In this document: positions 1 through 8,800 of the stretch, piece after piece | How positions within the stretch are numbered: position 1 is the first letter of the stretch | Layout of the letters: each line of letters starts with the position of its first letter | DNA from: 34-65-8 sp046294735 | GTDB taxonomy: Bacteria; Pseudomonadota; Alphaproteobacteria; Sphingomonadales; Sphingomonadaceae | Length of the DNA stretch: 64,000 bases | Assembly: GCA_046294735.1 (NCBI GenBank) | Contig: JBKBKB010000001.1 | Location: 512,090-576,089, forward strand | Direction: 5' to 3' | The notes under the pieces: generated by a model | What the model was told of the DNA's origin: nothing | Seen by the model: only the letters and a program-made list of their open reading frames with translations | Database searches by the model: none | Position numbers and translations under genes: made by a program

Positions 1-1625
1 CCGGTGGTAGCCTGCTTGAAGGTGGTGTTGCGGCTGGCGTTGGTAAAGTTGAAGCTGTTGAAATCGCGCCGATAAAGATCGATCCCGGCCGAGATGTTGC
101 GATCGAACACATAGGGTTCGGTAAAGCTCAGGTTGAACGAGCGCGAGAAGCGCGAATAGTTCACGCCCACGCCAACCGTCTGGCCGCGCCCGCGGAAGTT
201 ACGCTGGCGCACCGAGGCCGCCAGAATAAATCGCTCAAGCGAAGAGAACCCGGCTGACAGCTGCAGTTCGCCGGTCGGCTGCTCCTGCACGTTAGCCTCG
301 AGCACGATCCGGTCGGGCGCACCGCCCTCCTTCTGCTCGATTTCGAAGTTCTGCTGGAAATAGCCAAGCGACTTGATCCGCGCGCTGGAGCGCTTGACCT
401 GCAACGAGTTGAACGCGTCGCCTTCAGCAATGCGGAATTCGCGGCGGACCACCTTGTCCTGCGTCAGGGTGTTGCCGTTGACGTCGATCCGCTCAACATA
501 GACCCGCGGTGCCTCGCGGATCACGTAGCGGACGTCCATGGTCAAGTCGTCGCGGTTGCGGGTAAACTGCGGCGAGACATCCGCAAAAGCATAGCCGAAG
601 GTTCCGGCCAGTTCGCTCAGCTGTTCGACCGTATCTTCGACCGACTTGGCATTGTACCAGTTGCCGGACTTCATCGGAAGACGCGCGGTCATTGCCTCAC
701 CATCGAAATCGCGCAGCTGGCTTTCGACCTGGACATTGCCGAACTTGTAGCGTTCGCCTTCTTCCACCACATAAGTGATGATGAAATCGCGCTGGTCCGG
801 GGTCAACTCCGCAACGGCTGAAACGACGCGGAAATCGGCATAACCTTCGGTCAGGTAGAACTGCCGCAGCTTTTGCTGGTCGAAAGCGAGGCGGTCAGGG
901 TCATAGCTGGTGTTGGAACTGAAGAACCGCGTGAAACGCGATTCCTTGGTAACCATCTCACCCTTCAGATCGCTGTCGCTGAACTTCTCGTTGCCGAGAA
1001 TGTTGATCTGGCGGACCTTGGACTTCGGGCCTTCGGAGATTTCGTAGACAATATCGACCCGGTTCTGATTCAGCTGCACCAGCTTTGGTTCGACCGTGGC
1101 GGCATAACGGCCCTGGCGCTTGTACAGCTCGATGATGCGGGCGGTATCGGCGCGCACCTTGGACCGGGTGAAGATCTGGCGCGGCGCGAGCTTGATTTCA
1201 GGCAGGATCTTGTCGTTCTTGATCCGCTTGTTGCCTTCCAGGATGATCCGGTTGACCACCGGGTTCTCAGTCACTTCGATGACCACCGCGCCACCATCAT
1301 TGCGCACGCTGGCATTGGAAAACAGCTCGGTGGCGTAGAGATCCTTGATCGCCTGGTCAGCCGCCACCTGGGTGTAGACATCGCCCGGACGCAGGCGGAT
1401 GTAGGACAGGATTGTCTGCGCCTCGAGCCGCTCGGACCCGATCACCGCAATGGTGCGGATCACAGTCTGCTGGGCAGCCGGTTCCGGTGCCGCCTGAAGA
1501 AAGGGCGCTTCCTGCGCCATCGCTGCAACCGGCATACCGGCCAGCACCGTGCAGCCAAGCAGTGCCGCAGCAAACCGGCCGCCAAGCAAAGCCGTGCCGC
1601 CGGGGGAAATCTGGTTTTTCGTCAT
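1..1625 (-). CDS. bamA: BamA, outer-membrane protein assembly factor (partial, C-terminus outside window)
   Basis: This is the Omp85-family barrel that inserts beta-barrel proteins into the outer membrane as the core of the BAM complex. Reading from the ATG at 1625, the protein starts with a signal peptide ending near AMA-QE, then a run of POTRA repeats rich in short motifs such as ILGNEKF and VNGNTLTQDKV. The first barrel strands follow (GELQLSAGFSSLERF, then FNLSFTEPYVFDRN). The frame stays open to base 1, so about 540 residues are visible and roughly the last third (most of the barrel) is missing. It lies downstream of rseP on the same strand with a 154-base gap, the usual alphaproteobacterial order. 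Identity is very secure. Confidence 0.96.
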   Translation of the reverse strand, partial: MTKNQISPGGTALLGGRFAAALLGCTVLAGMPVAAMAQEAPFLQAAPEPAAQQTVIRTIAVIGSERLEAQTILSYIRLRPGDVYTQVAADQAIKDLYATELFSNASVRNDGGAVVIEVTENPVVNRIILEGNKRIKNDKILPEIKLAPRQIFTRSKVRADTARIIELYKRQGRYAATVEPKLVQLNQNRVDIVYEISEGPKSKVRQINILGNEKFSDSDLKGEMVTKESRFTRFFSSNTSYDPDRLAFDQQKLRQFYLTEGYADFRVVSAVAELTPDQRDFIITYVVEEGERYKFGNVQVESQLRDFDGEAMTARLPMKSGNWYNAKSVEDTVEQLSELAGTFGYAFADVSPQFTRNRDDLTMDVRYVIREAPRVYVERIDVNGNTLTQDKVVRREFRIAEGDAFNSLQVKRSSARIKSLGYFQQNFEIEQKEGGAPDRIVLEANVQEQPTGELQLSAGFSSLERFILAASVRQRNFRGRGQTVGVGVNYSRFSRSFNLSFTEPYVFDRNISAGIDLYRRDFNSFNFTNASRNTTFKQATT

Positions 1626-1779
1626 CGACACGGTGATCCCGTCCAATCCTGTCTATCGCCTGTCCGCCGCTTGCCTGCCGGGCACACAAGACACAACCGC
1701 CGCCCTGTGCCCGATGCAGCGACCCCAATCAAGCGCAGCAATGCGCCAACCCCCGTGCTTTTGCTCCCGTCCGTCGCAA

Positions 1780-2919
1780 TTACCCGCCGAACAACGGCAG
1801 TGAAACGACGTCATTGACGGTCACGAACAACATCAGCATCAGCACGAATGCCACACCCGTGCGGAACGCCAGTTCCTGACCCTTCGGGCCGACTGGTTTG
1901 CGGCGGATCGCCTCTGCCGCGTAGAAAGCCAGATGCCCGCCATCGAGCGCAGGGATTGGCAAGAGGTTGATGAACGCCAAGTTAAGCGAGATCAACGCCA
2001 TGAATTCCACGAACGCGAGCGGGCCGAGGCTGAACTGCTCGCCGGAATACTTGGCAATCTTGACCGGCCCGCCCAGCTCGCGCACGGACCGATCACCGCT
2101 GAAAATCTGCGCGATCCCGGTCACCATGGTGCGGACCAGGTTCCAACTGTGCTCCACCGCCATGACCGATGCCGCGACCGGCCCCTGTCGCTCGAAGGAA
2201 AGCTCTGCTGCGGCCGGTGCAATCCCGATCAGGCCAATCATGGATGTGTTGCCGAACTGGTCGGTTACCTCGTGCCGACGGGCGGTGACCGAATAGATCT
2301 GTTCCTGCCCGCCGCGCTCCACTTCGATGGCGAATGTGCGCCCGGGGTGCAGCATAATTGCGGACTGGACATCGCGGAACTCGCGCACCGGCTTGCGGTC
2401 GATCGACACGATCCGGTCGCCCACTTGCAGCCCGGCGGCCTGCGCGGCCGATCCCTCGCTGAAGCTGGCGATGGTCAGCTGCCGTTCCGCCTCGACCGGA
2501 ACCGGGCGGCCCAGCACCATGAAGAACACCGCAAAGATGCCCAGCGCTACCACGATATTGGTCACCGGCCCGGCCGCCACGATCAGCGCGCGTTGCCACA
2601 GCGGCTTGAAATGGAAAGCATCCTGCCGCTCGCTGGCCGGGATCGCCGCCAGCGCTTCCTCGTCCGGGATACTGGCCGGGTTCATGTCGCCCTTGAACTG
2701 GACATAGCCGCCCAGCGGCAGGGCCGATATCTTCCAGCGGGTGCCGCGCTTGTCGGTCCAGCCGAACAGCTCCTTGCCGAAACCGACCGAGAAGGCCTCC
2801 GCCTTCACCCCGAACCAGCGCCCGACCAGATAGTGGCCGAACTCGTGCACGGTCACCAGCGGGCCCAGGACCAGCAGGAACCCGGCGATATACATCCAGA
2901 AAGGGGGGGATTCGAACAC
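1780..2919 (-). CDS. rseP: RseP/MmpA-type site-2 zinc metalloprotease
   Basis: Intramembrane zinc protease of the M50 family that cleaves anti-sigma factors and remnant signal peptides in the inner membrane. The zinc site HEFGH is at residues 25-29 inside the first membrane segment. A PDZ domain (around 140-210, with GLQVGDRIVSIDRKPV) follows, and the C-terminal LDG motif is in NLLPIPALDGG near 320. At 379 residues it is close to the family's usual length, with a single PDZ where E. coli has two. The start is a GTG directly after the TAG of dxr, with GGAGA inside the dxr end as ribosome-binding site, so the two are probably translationally coupled. It lies between dxr and bamA as in most proteobacteria. 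Confidence 0.95.
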   Translation of the reverse strand: MFESPPFWMYIAGFLLVLGPLVTVHEFGHYLVGRWFGVKAEAFSVGFGKELFGWTDKRGTRWKISALPLGGYVQFKGDMNPASIPDEEALAAIPASERQDAFHFKPLWQRALIVAAGPVTNIVVALGIFAVFFMVLGRPVPVEAERQLTIASFSEGSAAQAAGLQVGDRIVSIDRKPVREFRDVQSAIMLHPGRTFAIEVERGGQEQIYSVTARRHEVTDQFGNTSMIGLIGIAPAAAELSFERQGPVAASVMAVEHSWNLVRTMVTGIAQIFSGDRSVRELGGPVKIAKYSGEQFSLGPLAFVEFMALISLNLAFINLLPIPALDGGHLAFYAAEAIRRKPVGPKGQELAFRTGVAFVLMLMLFVTVNDVVSLPLFGG

Positions 2920-4074
2920 CTAGGCGGTCTCCAGCAGAGCCTGCGCCCGCGCACGCGCTTGGCGGTCAACCGCCAGCACGTCATCGAGCGCCTGGGGCGC
3001 GGGCGGGGCAAAGCGGGCCATTGTCTCTTCCACAACTACCGCAATCCGGGTGAACGGCAAGTGACCGTCAAGAAATGCCGCCACCGCCACTTCGTTGGCG
3101 GCGTTGAGCACGGCCGGGGCCGAGCCGCCCGCCTGCGCTGCCTCGCGGGCCAGCCGGGTGGCGGGAAAGCGCACCTCGTCCGGTGCCTCGAAGGTCAGCT
3201 GGCCAAGCGCGGCGAGATCGAGCGGTTTGCAGGGCGTGTCCATCCGCTCCGGCCAGGCCAGGCACGACGCAATCGGCACCCGCATGTCGCTGGGGCCAAG
3301 CTGCGCCAGCGTTGAGCCATCGCGGTATTCAACCATCGAATGAATCACGCTTTGCGGGTGGACCACGATCTTCAGCTTTTCCAGCCCGACCGGGAACAGG
3401 TGCCAGGCCTCGATCAGCTCCAACCCCTTGTTGAACATGGTGGCGGAATCGACGCTGATCTTGGCACCCATGTCCCAGTTCGGGTGCGCAATCGCCTGCG
3501 CTGGGGTAGCAGCGGCGAGCTGCTCCATGCTCCAGGTCCGCAAGGGGCCGCCGCTGGCGGTCAGCGTGATCGAGCGGACGTGTTCGATGCTGTTGCCGGC
3601 CAGGCACTGGAAAATCGCGTTATGCTCGCTGTCGGTCGGCAGCAGGGTCGCCCCGCCCTGCCGCGCCGCCGCCATCAGGACATCGCCCGCCGCGACCAGG
3701 GCTTCCTTGTTGGCGAGTGCAATGGTGCCTCCGCGCTCGGCAGCGGCCATGACCGGGGCAAGGCCCGCGCAGCCGACAATTGCCGCAACCGTCATATCGA
3801 CCGGGCGTGCAGCGGCTTCGACCAGAGCCTGAGGTCCGCCCGCTGCGTCAGTCCCCGATCCGGCGAGCGCCTCGCGCAGGGCCGGCAAACAGCCCTCGTC
3901 GCCGCAGACTGCCAGCGAAGCGCCGAATTCGCGCGCCAGTGCCGCCAGCTTTTCGACATTGCCGTTGGCGGTGAGCACTTCGACCCGCCAATGGTCGCGA
4001 TTGCGGCGGATCAGGTCGAGGGTCGAATCCCCGATCGAACCAGTCGCGCCAAGGATGGTGATCGAGCGGGTCAC
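2920..4074 (-). CDS. dxr: 1-deoxy-D-xylulose 5-phosphate reductoisomerase
   Basis: Second enzyme of the MEP isoprenoid pathway; converts DXP to methylerythritol phosphate using NADPH. The Rossmann NADPH motif GATGSIG is near residue 10. Later come KEALVAAGD, LPTDSEHNAIFQ, LTASGGPLR, the flexible-loop region HPNWDMGAKISVDSATM and HPQSVIHSMVEY, all hallmarks of Dxr. I chose the GTG at 4074, which overlaps the TGA of cdsA as GTGA. The open frame runs far upstream but that part lies on top of cdsA in another frame. This start gives 384 residues, the normal length. The GTGA overlap suggests coupled translation after cdsA. Confidence 0.96.
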   Translation of the reverse strand: MTRSITILGATGSIGDSTLDLIRRNRDHWRVEVLTANGNVEKLAALAREFGASLAVCGDEGCLPALREALAGSGTDAAGGPQALVEAAARPVDMTVAAIVGCAGLAPVMAAAERGGTIALANKEALVAAGDVLMAAARQGGATLLPTDSEHNAIFQCLAGNSIEHVRSITLTASGGPLRTWSMEQLAAATPAQAIAHPNWDMGAKISVDSATMFNKGLELIEAWHLFPVGLEKLKIVVHPQSVIHSMVEYRDGSTLAQLGPSDMRVPIASCLAWPERMDTPCKPLDLAALGQLTFEAPDEVRFPATRLAREAAQAGGSAPAVLNAANEVAVAAFLDGHLPFTRIAVVVEETMARFAPPAPQALDDVLAVDRQARARAQALLETA

Positions 4075-4748
4075 GGATGCATCAGCCACAGCGGCAGGGC
4101 GACAATCGCCACTGGCAGCAGGCCGTCCACCCGGTCGAACACGCCCCCGTGACCGGGGATCAGGGTGGAACTGTCCTTCACGCCAGCCCGGCGCTTGAGC
4201 CAGCTTTCGAAAAAGTCGCCCATCTGCGCTACCACCGCCAGTATTGCGCCGATGGCGAAGGCAATGAACAGCATCGGGCGCAGCACCAGCTCGCCCGTGT
4301 TCCACACGAACGTCCCGGCGGCCACCAGCCCCGCTGCCAGCATCCCGCCATAAAGCCCGGCCCAGGTTTTGGACGGGCTGATCGAAGGCGCAATCTTCGG
4401 CCCGCCGAAGGTACGCCCGCTGAAATAGGCGCCGGTGTCGGTCGCCACCACGATCAGGATCACGCCGAGCAACACGCCAACCGGCATCTGGACCAGTGCA
4501 CTCGCCGCCAGGGAGACATAGGCCAGACCCGCCAGGAGAGCCGCCACACGGGCAAGTCCGGGCCGGGTCGCGACCGCAACCAGTCGCGCCAGCTCCAGCA
4601 GGCAGGCCAGGGCGACCGCCAGAATGAACAGATCGAGCCACGGATCGCCCGCCCACATCGCCCCGCCGGCGATCGCCAGCATCACAACCGCCGACAGCGT
4701 CCGCACGCCCAGATCGGATTTCTTCGGCCTGGCTTCACCGTCCACCAT
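4071..4748 (-). CDS. cdsA: Phosphatidate cytidylyltransferase
   Basis: Makes CDP-diacylglycerol from phosphatidic acid and CTP in the inner membrane, the branch point for all phospholipids; PssA encoded at 10.1-10.9 kb uses its product. The protein is a chain of hydrophobic segments and ends with the family signature around SWLKRRAGVKDSSTLIPGHG followed by GVFDRVDG. I chose ATG 4748 (MVDGEARPKK), giving 225 residues; an upstream in-frame start at 4769 would lengthen the overlap with uppS. With this start it overlaps the uppS end by 14 bases. Confidence 0.94.
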   Translation of the reverse strand: MVDGEARPKKSDLGVRTLSAVVMLAIAGGAMWAGDPWLDLFILAVALACLLELARLVAVATRPGLARVAALLAGLAYVSLAASALVQMPVGVLLGVILIVVATDTGAYFSGRTFGGPKIAPSISPSKTWAGLYGGMLAAGLVAAGTFVWNTGELVLRPMLFIAFAIGAILAVVAQMGDFFESWLKRRAGVKDSSTLIPGHGGVFDRVDGLLPVAIVALPLWLMHP

Positions 4749-5418
4749 AGCGACGCTCCCGGTTGGCAAAGTCGTCCAGCGCCTGCTTCAGATGCGCGGG
4801 CGTAAAATCCGGCCACAGCGTGTCGACAAACAGCATCTCGGCATAGGCGCACTGCCATAGCAGGAAGTTCGACAGCCGCACTTCGCCGCTGGTGCGGATC
4901 AGCAGGTCGAGCGGCGGCAGGTCTGCGGTATCGAGATGGGCCGCAATCGTCTCGGGCGTAACGTCACCCGCGTTCGCTGCCTTGGCCGCCGCACGAGCAA
5001 TTTCATTCTGTGACCCGTAGTTAAGCGCCACTGCGAGCATCCGGCTGCCTTTGGCGGTCTGCGCCAGTGCGTCTTCGAGCATTTCCACAATATCGGGGGC
5101 AAGCCCTTGCCAATCTCCGATAATCTTCAGCTTCACATCATTGGCGATGAATTCCGGCAAGTCCGATTTGATGAACTTGCGCATCAAGTTCATCAGGTCG
5201 TCGACTTCCTCCTCGTCGCGCTTCCAGTTCTCGCTGCTGAAGGCGTAGAGGGTGAGGCATTCGATCCCGGTGTCGTGGAGCGAGCGGACGAGCTCGCGCA
5301 CCGCTTCCACCCCGCGCTGGTGCCCCAGCGCGCGCGGCAGGTGGCGGCGCTTGGCCCAGCGCCCGTTGCCATCCATGATGATGGCGACGTGGCGGGGATG
5401 GTTGGTTTCAGGATTCAC
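4735..5418 (-). CDS. uppS: Undecaprenyl diphosphate synthase (cis-prenyltransferase)
   Basis: Condenses isopentenyl diphosphate units onto farnesyl diphosphate to make the C55 carrier for peptidoglycan and O-antigen. The catalytic motif IIMDGNGRWAKRR is near the N-terminus, AFSSENWKR lies mid-protein and RTSGEVRLSNFLLWQ near the C-terminus; the family usually has RTSGEQRISNF, so the EVRLS form is a mild variant. The frame is open up to 5505, but that extension crosses a dispersed inverted repeat (5432-5455). I therefore prefer GTG 5418, giving 227 residues and an N-terminus like other UppS proteins. No strong ribosome-binding site is visible before it, so the start is less sure than the identity. 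Confidence 0.94.
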   Translation of the reverse strand: MNPETNHPRHVAIIMDGNGRWAKRRHLPRALGHQRGVEAVRELVRSLHDTGIECLTLYAFSSENWKRDEEEVDDLMNLMRKFIKSDLPEFIANDVKLKIIGDWQGLAPDIVEMLEDALAQTAKGSRMLAVALNYGSQNEIARAAAKAANAGDVTPETIAAHLDTADLPPLDLLIRTSGEVRLSNFLLWQCAYAEMLFVDTLWPDFTPAHLKQALDDFANRERRYGGR

Positions 5419-5431
5419 AAGGGCGTCCGTT

Positions 5432-5455
5432 CGTGTCGAGCACAGTCGAGACACG
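5432..5455. repeat. Imperfect inverted repeat of sphingomonad type
   Basis: The segment has arms CGTGTC and GACACG around GAGCACAGTCGA. Its core GTGTCGAGCACAGTCGAGAC resembles a short dispersed palindrome I recall as frequent in Erythrobacter and Sphingomonas genomes. It lies in the gap between frr and uppS. The family assignment is from memory; the inverted repeat itself is visible. Confidence 0.55.
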
Positions 5456-5512
5456 CCTCTACCCTTGCCTCGCAACTTCGCTTGAGGCGAGCGGAGGGAA
5501 TGCACCGGCCAA

Positions 5513-6070
5513 TCACTGGGTCAGGATTTCCTTGACCTTGGCCGCGACAGCCGCGTCGATGTCCGCGACATATTTGTCGGTCAGCTTCTGGACATCGTCC
5601 TCTGACCGCTTGCGGTCATCTTCGGAGATTTCCTTCTTCTTCTCGTCATCCTTGAGCGATTCCATCCCGTCGCGCCGGACATTGCGGATCGCGATTTTGG
5701 CTTTCTCGCCATATTCACCGGCCAGCTTAGCCAGTTCCTTGCGGCGGTCCTGCGTCAGGTCGGGCAGCGGCAGGCGCAGCGTCTGGCCATCGATCATCGG
5801 ATTGAGGCCGAGATTGGCCTTGGCAATGCCCTTCTCCACCGCGGTCATGTTGGACTTGTCCCACACCTGCACGCTGAGCATGCGCGGATCAGGGGCTGAA
5901 ACGGTCGCCACCTGGCTCAGCGGCATCATCGCTCCATAGACCTCACATACCACCGGATCGAGCAAGGCCGTGTTGGCCCGGCCGGTCCGCAGGCCGCCGA
6001 GATCGCTCTTCAGGCTGTCCACCGCGCCCTGCATCCGGCGCTCGATATCGCTCTTGTCGTATTTGGCCAT
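5513..6070 (-). CDS. frr: Ribosome recycling factor
   Basis: Releases ribosomes from mRNA after termination, together with EF-G. The start at ATG 6070 (MAKYDKSDIERRMQG) gives 185 residues, the standard length. LRTGRAN near residue 30, MIDGQTLRLPLPDLTQDRRKEL in the middle, and the charged helical end are typical. The gene begins two bases after the pyrH stop, so the two are one transcriptional unit. Open frame upstream of 6070 only overlaps pyrH. Confidence 0.96.
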   Translation of the reverse strand: MAKYDKSDIERRMQGAVDSLKSDLGGLRTGRANTALLDPVVCEVYGAMMPLSQVATVSAPDPRMLSVQVWDKSNMTAVEKGIAKANLGLNPMIDGQTLRLPLPDLTQDRRKELAKLAGEYGEKAKIAIRNVRRDGMESLKDDEKKKEISEDDRKRSEDDVQKLTDKYVADIDAAVAAKVKEILTQ

Positions 6071-6072
6071 GA

Positions 6073-6795
6073 TCAGGCTTCCTTCTGCACTACAGTCTGG
6101 ACTCCGCCCCCGGCCAGCACCCGCGCCAGATTGCCCTTTTCGCGGATCGAAAAGACCACGATCGGGATCGCGTTGTCGCGGCACAGCGCCACCGCAGAGG
6201 CGTCCATCACCTTGAGATTGTCTGCCAGCACCTTGTCATAGGTGACTGTTTCATAACGAACGGCGGCGCTATTCTTCTTGGGGTCGCTGTCATAGACACC
6301 GTCGACGCTGGTGCCCTTGAACAGGGCGTCGCACTTCATTTCGGCGGCCCGCAGCGCGGCGCCGGAATCGGTGGTGAAATAGGGTGCACCCACGCCTGCT
6401 GCGAAGATCACGACGCGGCCCTTTTCCAGATGCCGTTCGGCCCTGCGCCGGATCACCGGTTCGCACACCTGGTCCATCGAGATGGCCGACTGGACCCGCG
6501 TCGGCACGTCCAGCTGCTCCAGCGCGCTCTGCATCGCCAGCGCGTTCATGACGGTTGCGAGCATCCCCATGTAGTCTGCCTGTGCGCGGTCCATCCCCTG
6601 CGCCGCCCCGGCCATGCCGCGGAAAATGTTGCCGCCGCCGATGACAAGGCACAGCTCCAGCCCGGTCTCCTTGGCCGCCTTCACTTCCCGGGCCAGTTCC
6701 AGCACGAAGGCAGGATCGATCCCGAACTGCTGGTCTCCCATCAGCACCTCGCCCGACAGCTTGAGGAGAATGCGTCTAGAGACGGGAACAGTCAT
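6073..6795 (-). CDS. pyrH: UMP kinase
   Basis: Phosphorylates UMP to UDP, feeding pyrimidine nucleotide and UDP-sugar synthesis. The amino-acid-kinase fold is shown by KLSGEVLMGDQQFGIDP at the N-terminus, VIGGGNIFRG near residue 55 and FAAGVGAPYFTTDSGAALRA in the second half. At 240 residues it has the usual length. It is followed two bases later by frr, the conserved pyrH-frr pair. The metallophosphoesterase gene diverges from it across a 54-base gap. Confidence 0.96.
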   Translation of the reverse strand: MTVPVSRRILLKLSGEVLMGDQQFGIDPAFVLELAREVKAAKETGLELCLVIGGGNIFRGMAGAAQGMDRAQADYMGMLATVMNALAMQSALEQLDVPTRVQSAISMDQVCEPVIRRRAERHLEKGRVVIFAAGVGAPYFTTDSGAALRAAEMKCDALFKGTSVDGVYDSDPKKNSAAVRYETVTYDKVLADNLKVMDASAVALCRDNAIPIVVFSIREKGNLARVLAGGGVQTVVQKEA

Positions 6796-6849
6796 GAGTG
6801 GTCAGAATCCGGTTGCGATGGTGTGCCGCGCTCCTTAGCCGCTAGGTCC

Positions 6850-7704
6850 ATGGCGCGCAAAGGAGAAAGGCGGAAGGTTCTGTGGCCGGCACTGGTTGTG
6901 CTTGCGCTGCTGGGTGCGGCTGTGGCGGCCAAGGCATGGACAGACACCATGGCAGACCCGCAAGTGCTGCGGACCGATTTCATCCACAAGGGCCTTCCCC
7001 CGGGGTCCGCGCCCGTCCGGATCGCCTTGCTGAGCGATATCCACGTCGCCGGACCGGACATGCCGCCCGAACGGCTGGAGCGGATCGTTGCGCGGGTCAA
7101 CGCGCTGAAACCGGACCTGGTGCTGATCGCAGGCGACCTGGTCAGCGACAAGCTGCTCGCCACCCATGTTTATACGCCGGAAGAAATCGTCGCTCCATTG
7201 GGCGAGCTGAGGGCACCGCTCGGGGTCATTGTCGTTCCCGGCAATCATGACCACTGGTTCGACATGCCTGCCCTGGCTACCGAACTGGACCGGCGCGGCA
7301 TTGCCTTGCTCGCCAATGAGGCCCGGACGGTCGGACCTCTGGTGATCGGCGGGCTGGACGATGATTTCACCGGGCGGGCTGACTTGCGGCAGACGCTCGA
7401 TGCCATGGAGCCCATGGTCGGCGCGCGGGTGCTGCTCAGCCACAGCCCCGATCCGTTCCCCGATGTGCCTAATTCGGTGCCGCTGGTTCTCGCCGGGCAC
7501 ACCCACTGCGGCCAGATCGGATATCCCTGGGGCGGCGCGCCTGCGACCATGTCCGACTATGGTGATCGCTACGCTTGCGGCCGGGTGGACGAGCGCGGCA
7601 AGACACTGGTCGTCGGCGCAGGACTCGGTACCAGCCTGCTCCCACTGCGGCTCTTTACCCGGCCCGAGATCTGGCTGGTCGAAGCCAGGCCAGCCTCACG
7701 CTGA
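6850..7704 (+). CDS. Membrane-anchored metallophosphoesterase
   Basis: A calcineurin-like phosphoesterase of the YkuE/YaeI type. An N-terminal hydrophobic helix (about residues 8-28) should anchor it with the catalytic domain outside the cytoplasm. The metal-binding motifs appear in order: SDIHV (D-x-H), GDLV, GNHDHW and GHTHCGQIG. The start ATG 6850 gives 284 residues; the frame continues upstream but over the pyrH gene. E. coli YaeI acts on UDP-2,3-diacylglucosamine in vitro, but the substrate here cannot be told. It is alone on the plus strand, divergent from pyrH and convergent with tsf. Confidence 0.85.
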   Translation: MARKGERRKVLWPALVVLALLGAAVAAKAWTDTMADPQVLRTDFIHKGLPPGSAPVRIALLSDIHVAGPDMPPERLERIVARVNALKPDLVLIAGDLVSDKLLATHVYTPEEIVAPLGELRAPLGVIVVPGNHDHWFDMPALATELDRRGIALLANEARTVGPLVIGGLDDDFTGRADLRQTLDAMEPMVGARVLLSHSPDPFPDVPNSVPLVLAGHTHCGQIGYPWGGAPATMSDYGDRYACGRVDERGKTLVVGAGLGTSLLPLRLFTRPEIWLVEARPASR

Positions 7705-7706
7705 CA

Positions 7707-7740
7707 GCAAAACGGCCGCTGGACAATCTGTCCGGCGGCC
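7707..7740 (-). terminator. Rho-independent terminator for tsf
   Basis: A hairpin (arms GGCCGC-GGACA and TGTCC-GCGGCC, 7714-7740, loop ATC) is followed on the minus strand by GTTTTGCTG. It lies between the convergent ends of the phosphoesterase gene and tsf. The T-run fits termination of tsf transcription best. Confidence 0.75.
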
Positions 7741-7768
7741 GCCTGCATTGCAATCGCGTAAAAGCGGC

Positions 7769-8695
7769 TCAGCCCTTGACGGCGGCGGCCACTTCGGCGG
7801 CGAAGTCGGTTTCTTCCTTCTCGATGCCTTCGCCGAGCTGGAAGCGGACATAGTCCTTCAGCACGATCGTGGTGCCGGCATCCTTGCCAGCCCTGGCCAC
7901 GACTTCGGCGATCGGGGTCTTGTTGTCCATCACGAACACCTGGCTGAGCAGGGCGTTTTCCTTGGCAAACTTGGCCACGGCGCCGTCAACCATCTTGGCC
8001 TGGACTTCGGCAGGCTTGCCGCTTTCGGCGGCCTTCTCAGCGGCGACCTTGCGCTCGCGCTCGATCACGTCGGCATCGAGGCTGGCAGCATCGAGCGCCA
8101 TCGGGAAGGCGGCAGCGATGTGCATGGCCAGCTGCTTGCCGAGCGGTTCGAGCACATCGGCCCCGGCTTCGCTTTCCAGCGCCACCAGCACACCGATCTT
8201 GCCAAGGTTCGGCGCAGCGGCATTGTGCATGTAGGGAACGACCACGCCGTGCGCGACTTCGACCGTCTTCATCCGGCGGACCTGCTGGTTTTCGCCAATG
8301 GTGGCGACATTGTCGGTCAGCTTGTCGCCAACGGTGCCGCCATCAGGGTAGGCCGCGCCCTTGAGCGCTTCGACATCGTCACCCGACACGCCCAGCGCCA
8401 CTTCTGTGGTCTTGCGGACGAAATCCTGGAACTGTTCGTTCTTGGCGACGAAGTCAGTTTCCGAGTTCACTTCGACGGCAACGCCGCGGGTGCCGGCAAC
8501 GGCCACGCCCACAAGCCCTTCGGCGGCGGTGCGGCTCGACTTCTTCTGGGCGGTAGCGAGACCCTTGGCACGCAGCGCGTCGACCGCGGCTTCAATGTCG
8601 CCACCCGTCGATTCGAGCGCCTTTTTGGCGTCCATCATGCCCGCGCCCGTCTTCTCGCGCAGGGCCTTCACGTCAGCGGCAGTGAATGCAGCCAT
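7769..8695 (-). CDS. tsf: Elongation factor Ts
   Basis: Guanine-nucleotide exchange factor that recycles EF-Tu. The start at ATG 8695 gives 308 residues. The N-terminal UBA-like part contains VKALREKTGAGMMDAKKAL, and the EF-Tu contact motif VAVEVNSETDFVAKNEQF follows near residue 70. It is downstream of rpsB with a 105-base gap that carries a strong hairpin, the classical rpsB-tsf arrangement. An open frame upstream of 8695 overlaps that hairpin and is not used. Confidence 0.97.
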   Translation of the reverse strand: MAAFTAADVKALREKTGAGMMDAKKALESTGGDIEAAVDALRAKGLATAQKKSSRTAAEGLVGVAVAGTRGVAVEVNSETDFVAKNEQFQDFVRKTTEVALGVSGDDVEALKGAAYPDGGTVGDKLTDNVATIGENQQVRRMKTVEVAHGVVVPYMHNAAAPNLGKIGVLVALESEAGADVLEPLGKQLAMHIAAAFPMALDAASLDADVIERERKVAAEKAAESGKPAEVQAKMVDGAVAKFAKENALLSQVFVMDNKTPIAEVVARAGKDAGTTIVLKDYVRFQLGEGIEKEETDFAAEVAAAVKG

Positions 8696-8723
8696 GGTGA
8701 TATCCTTTTTTCTAAAAATCTGG

Positions 8724-8756
8724 GCGCCGGGCCCGAAATAGGGGATGGCCCGGCGC
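8724..8756 (-). terminator. Intergenic hairpin between rpsB and tsf (attenuator-like)
   Basis: A perfect 10-bp stem (GCGCCGGGCC with GGCCCGGCGC) and a 13-base loop are followed on the minus strand by CCAGATTTTTAG. It resembles the partial terminator known between rpsB and tsf in other bacteria and would make tsf less abundant than rpsB mRNA. Confidence 0.7.
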
Positions 8757-8800
8757 ACTAGGTGTGGAGTGTTGCGATCTGGCGACCGCAAGCCGAAGAA

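Noticed and set aside
2920..4656. A 578-residue Dxr-like fusion protein
   Set aside because: The first part is a frame over cdsA; Dxr proper starts at GTG 4074 with normal length.
6430..6849. N-terminal extension of the metallophosphoesterase
   Set aside because: It lies over the pyrH gene in antisense; the hydrophobic anchor at 6850 is the natural start.
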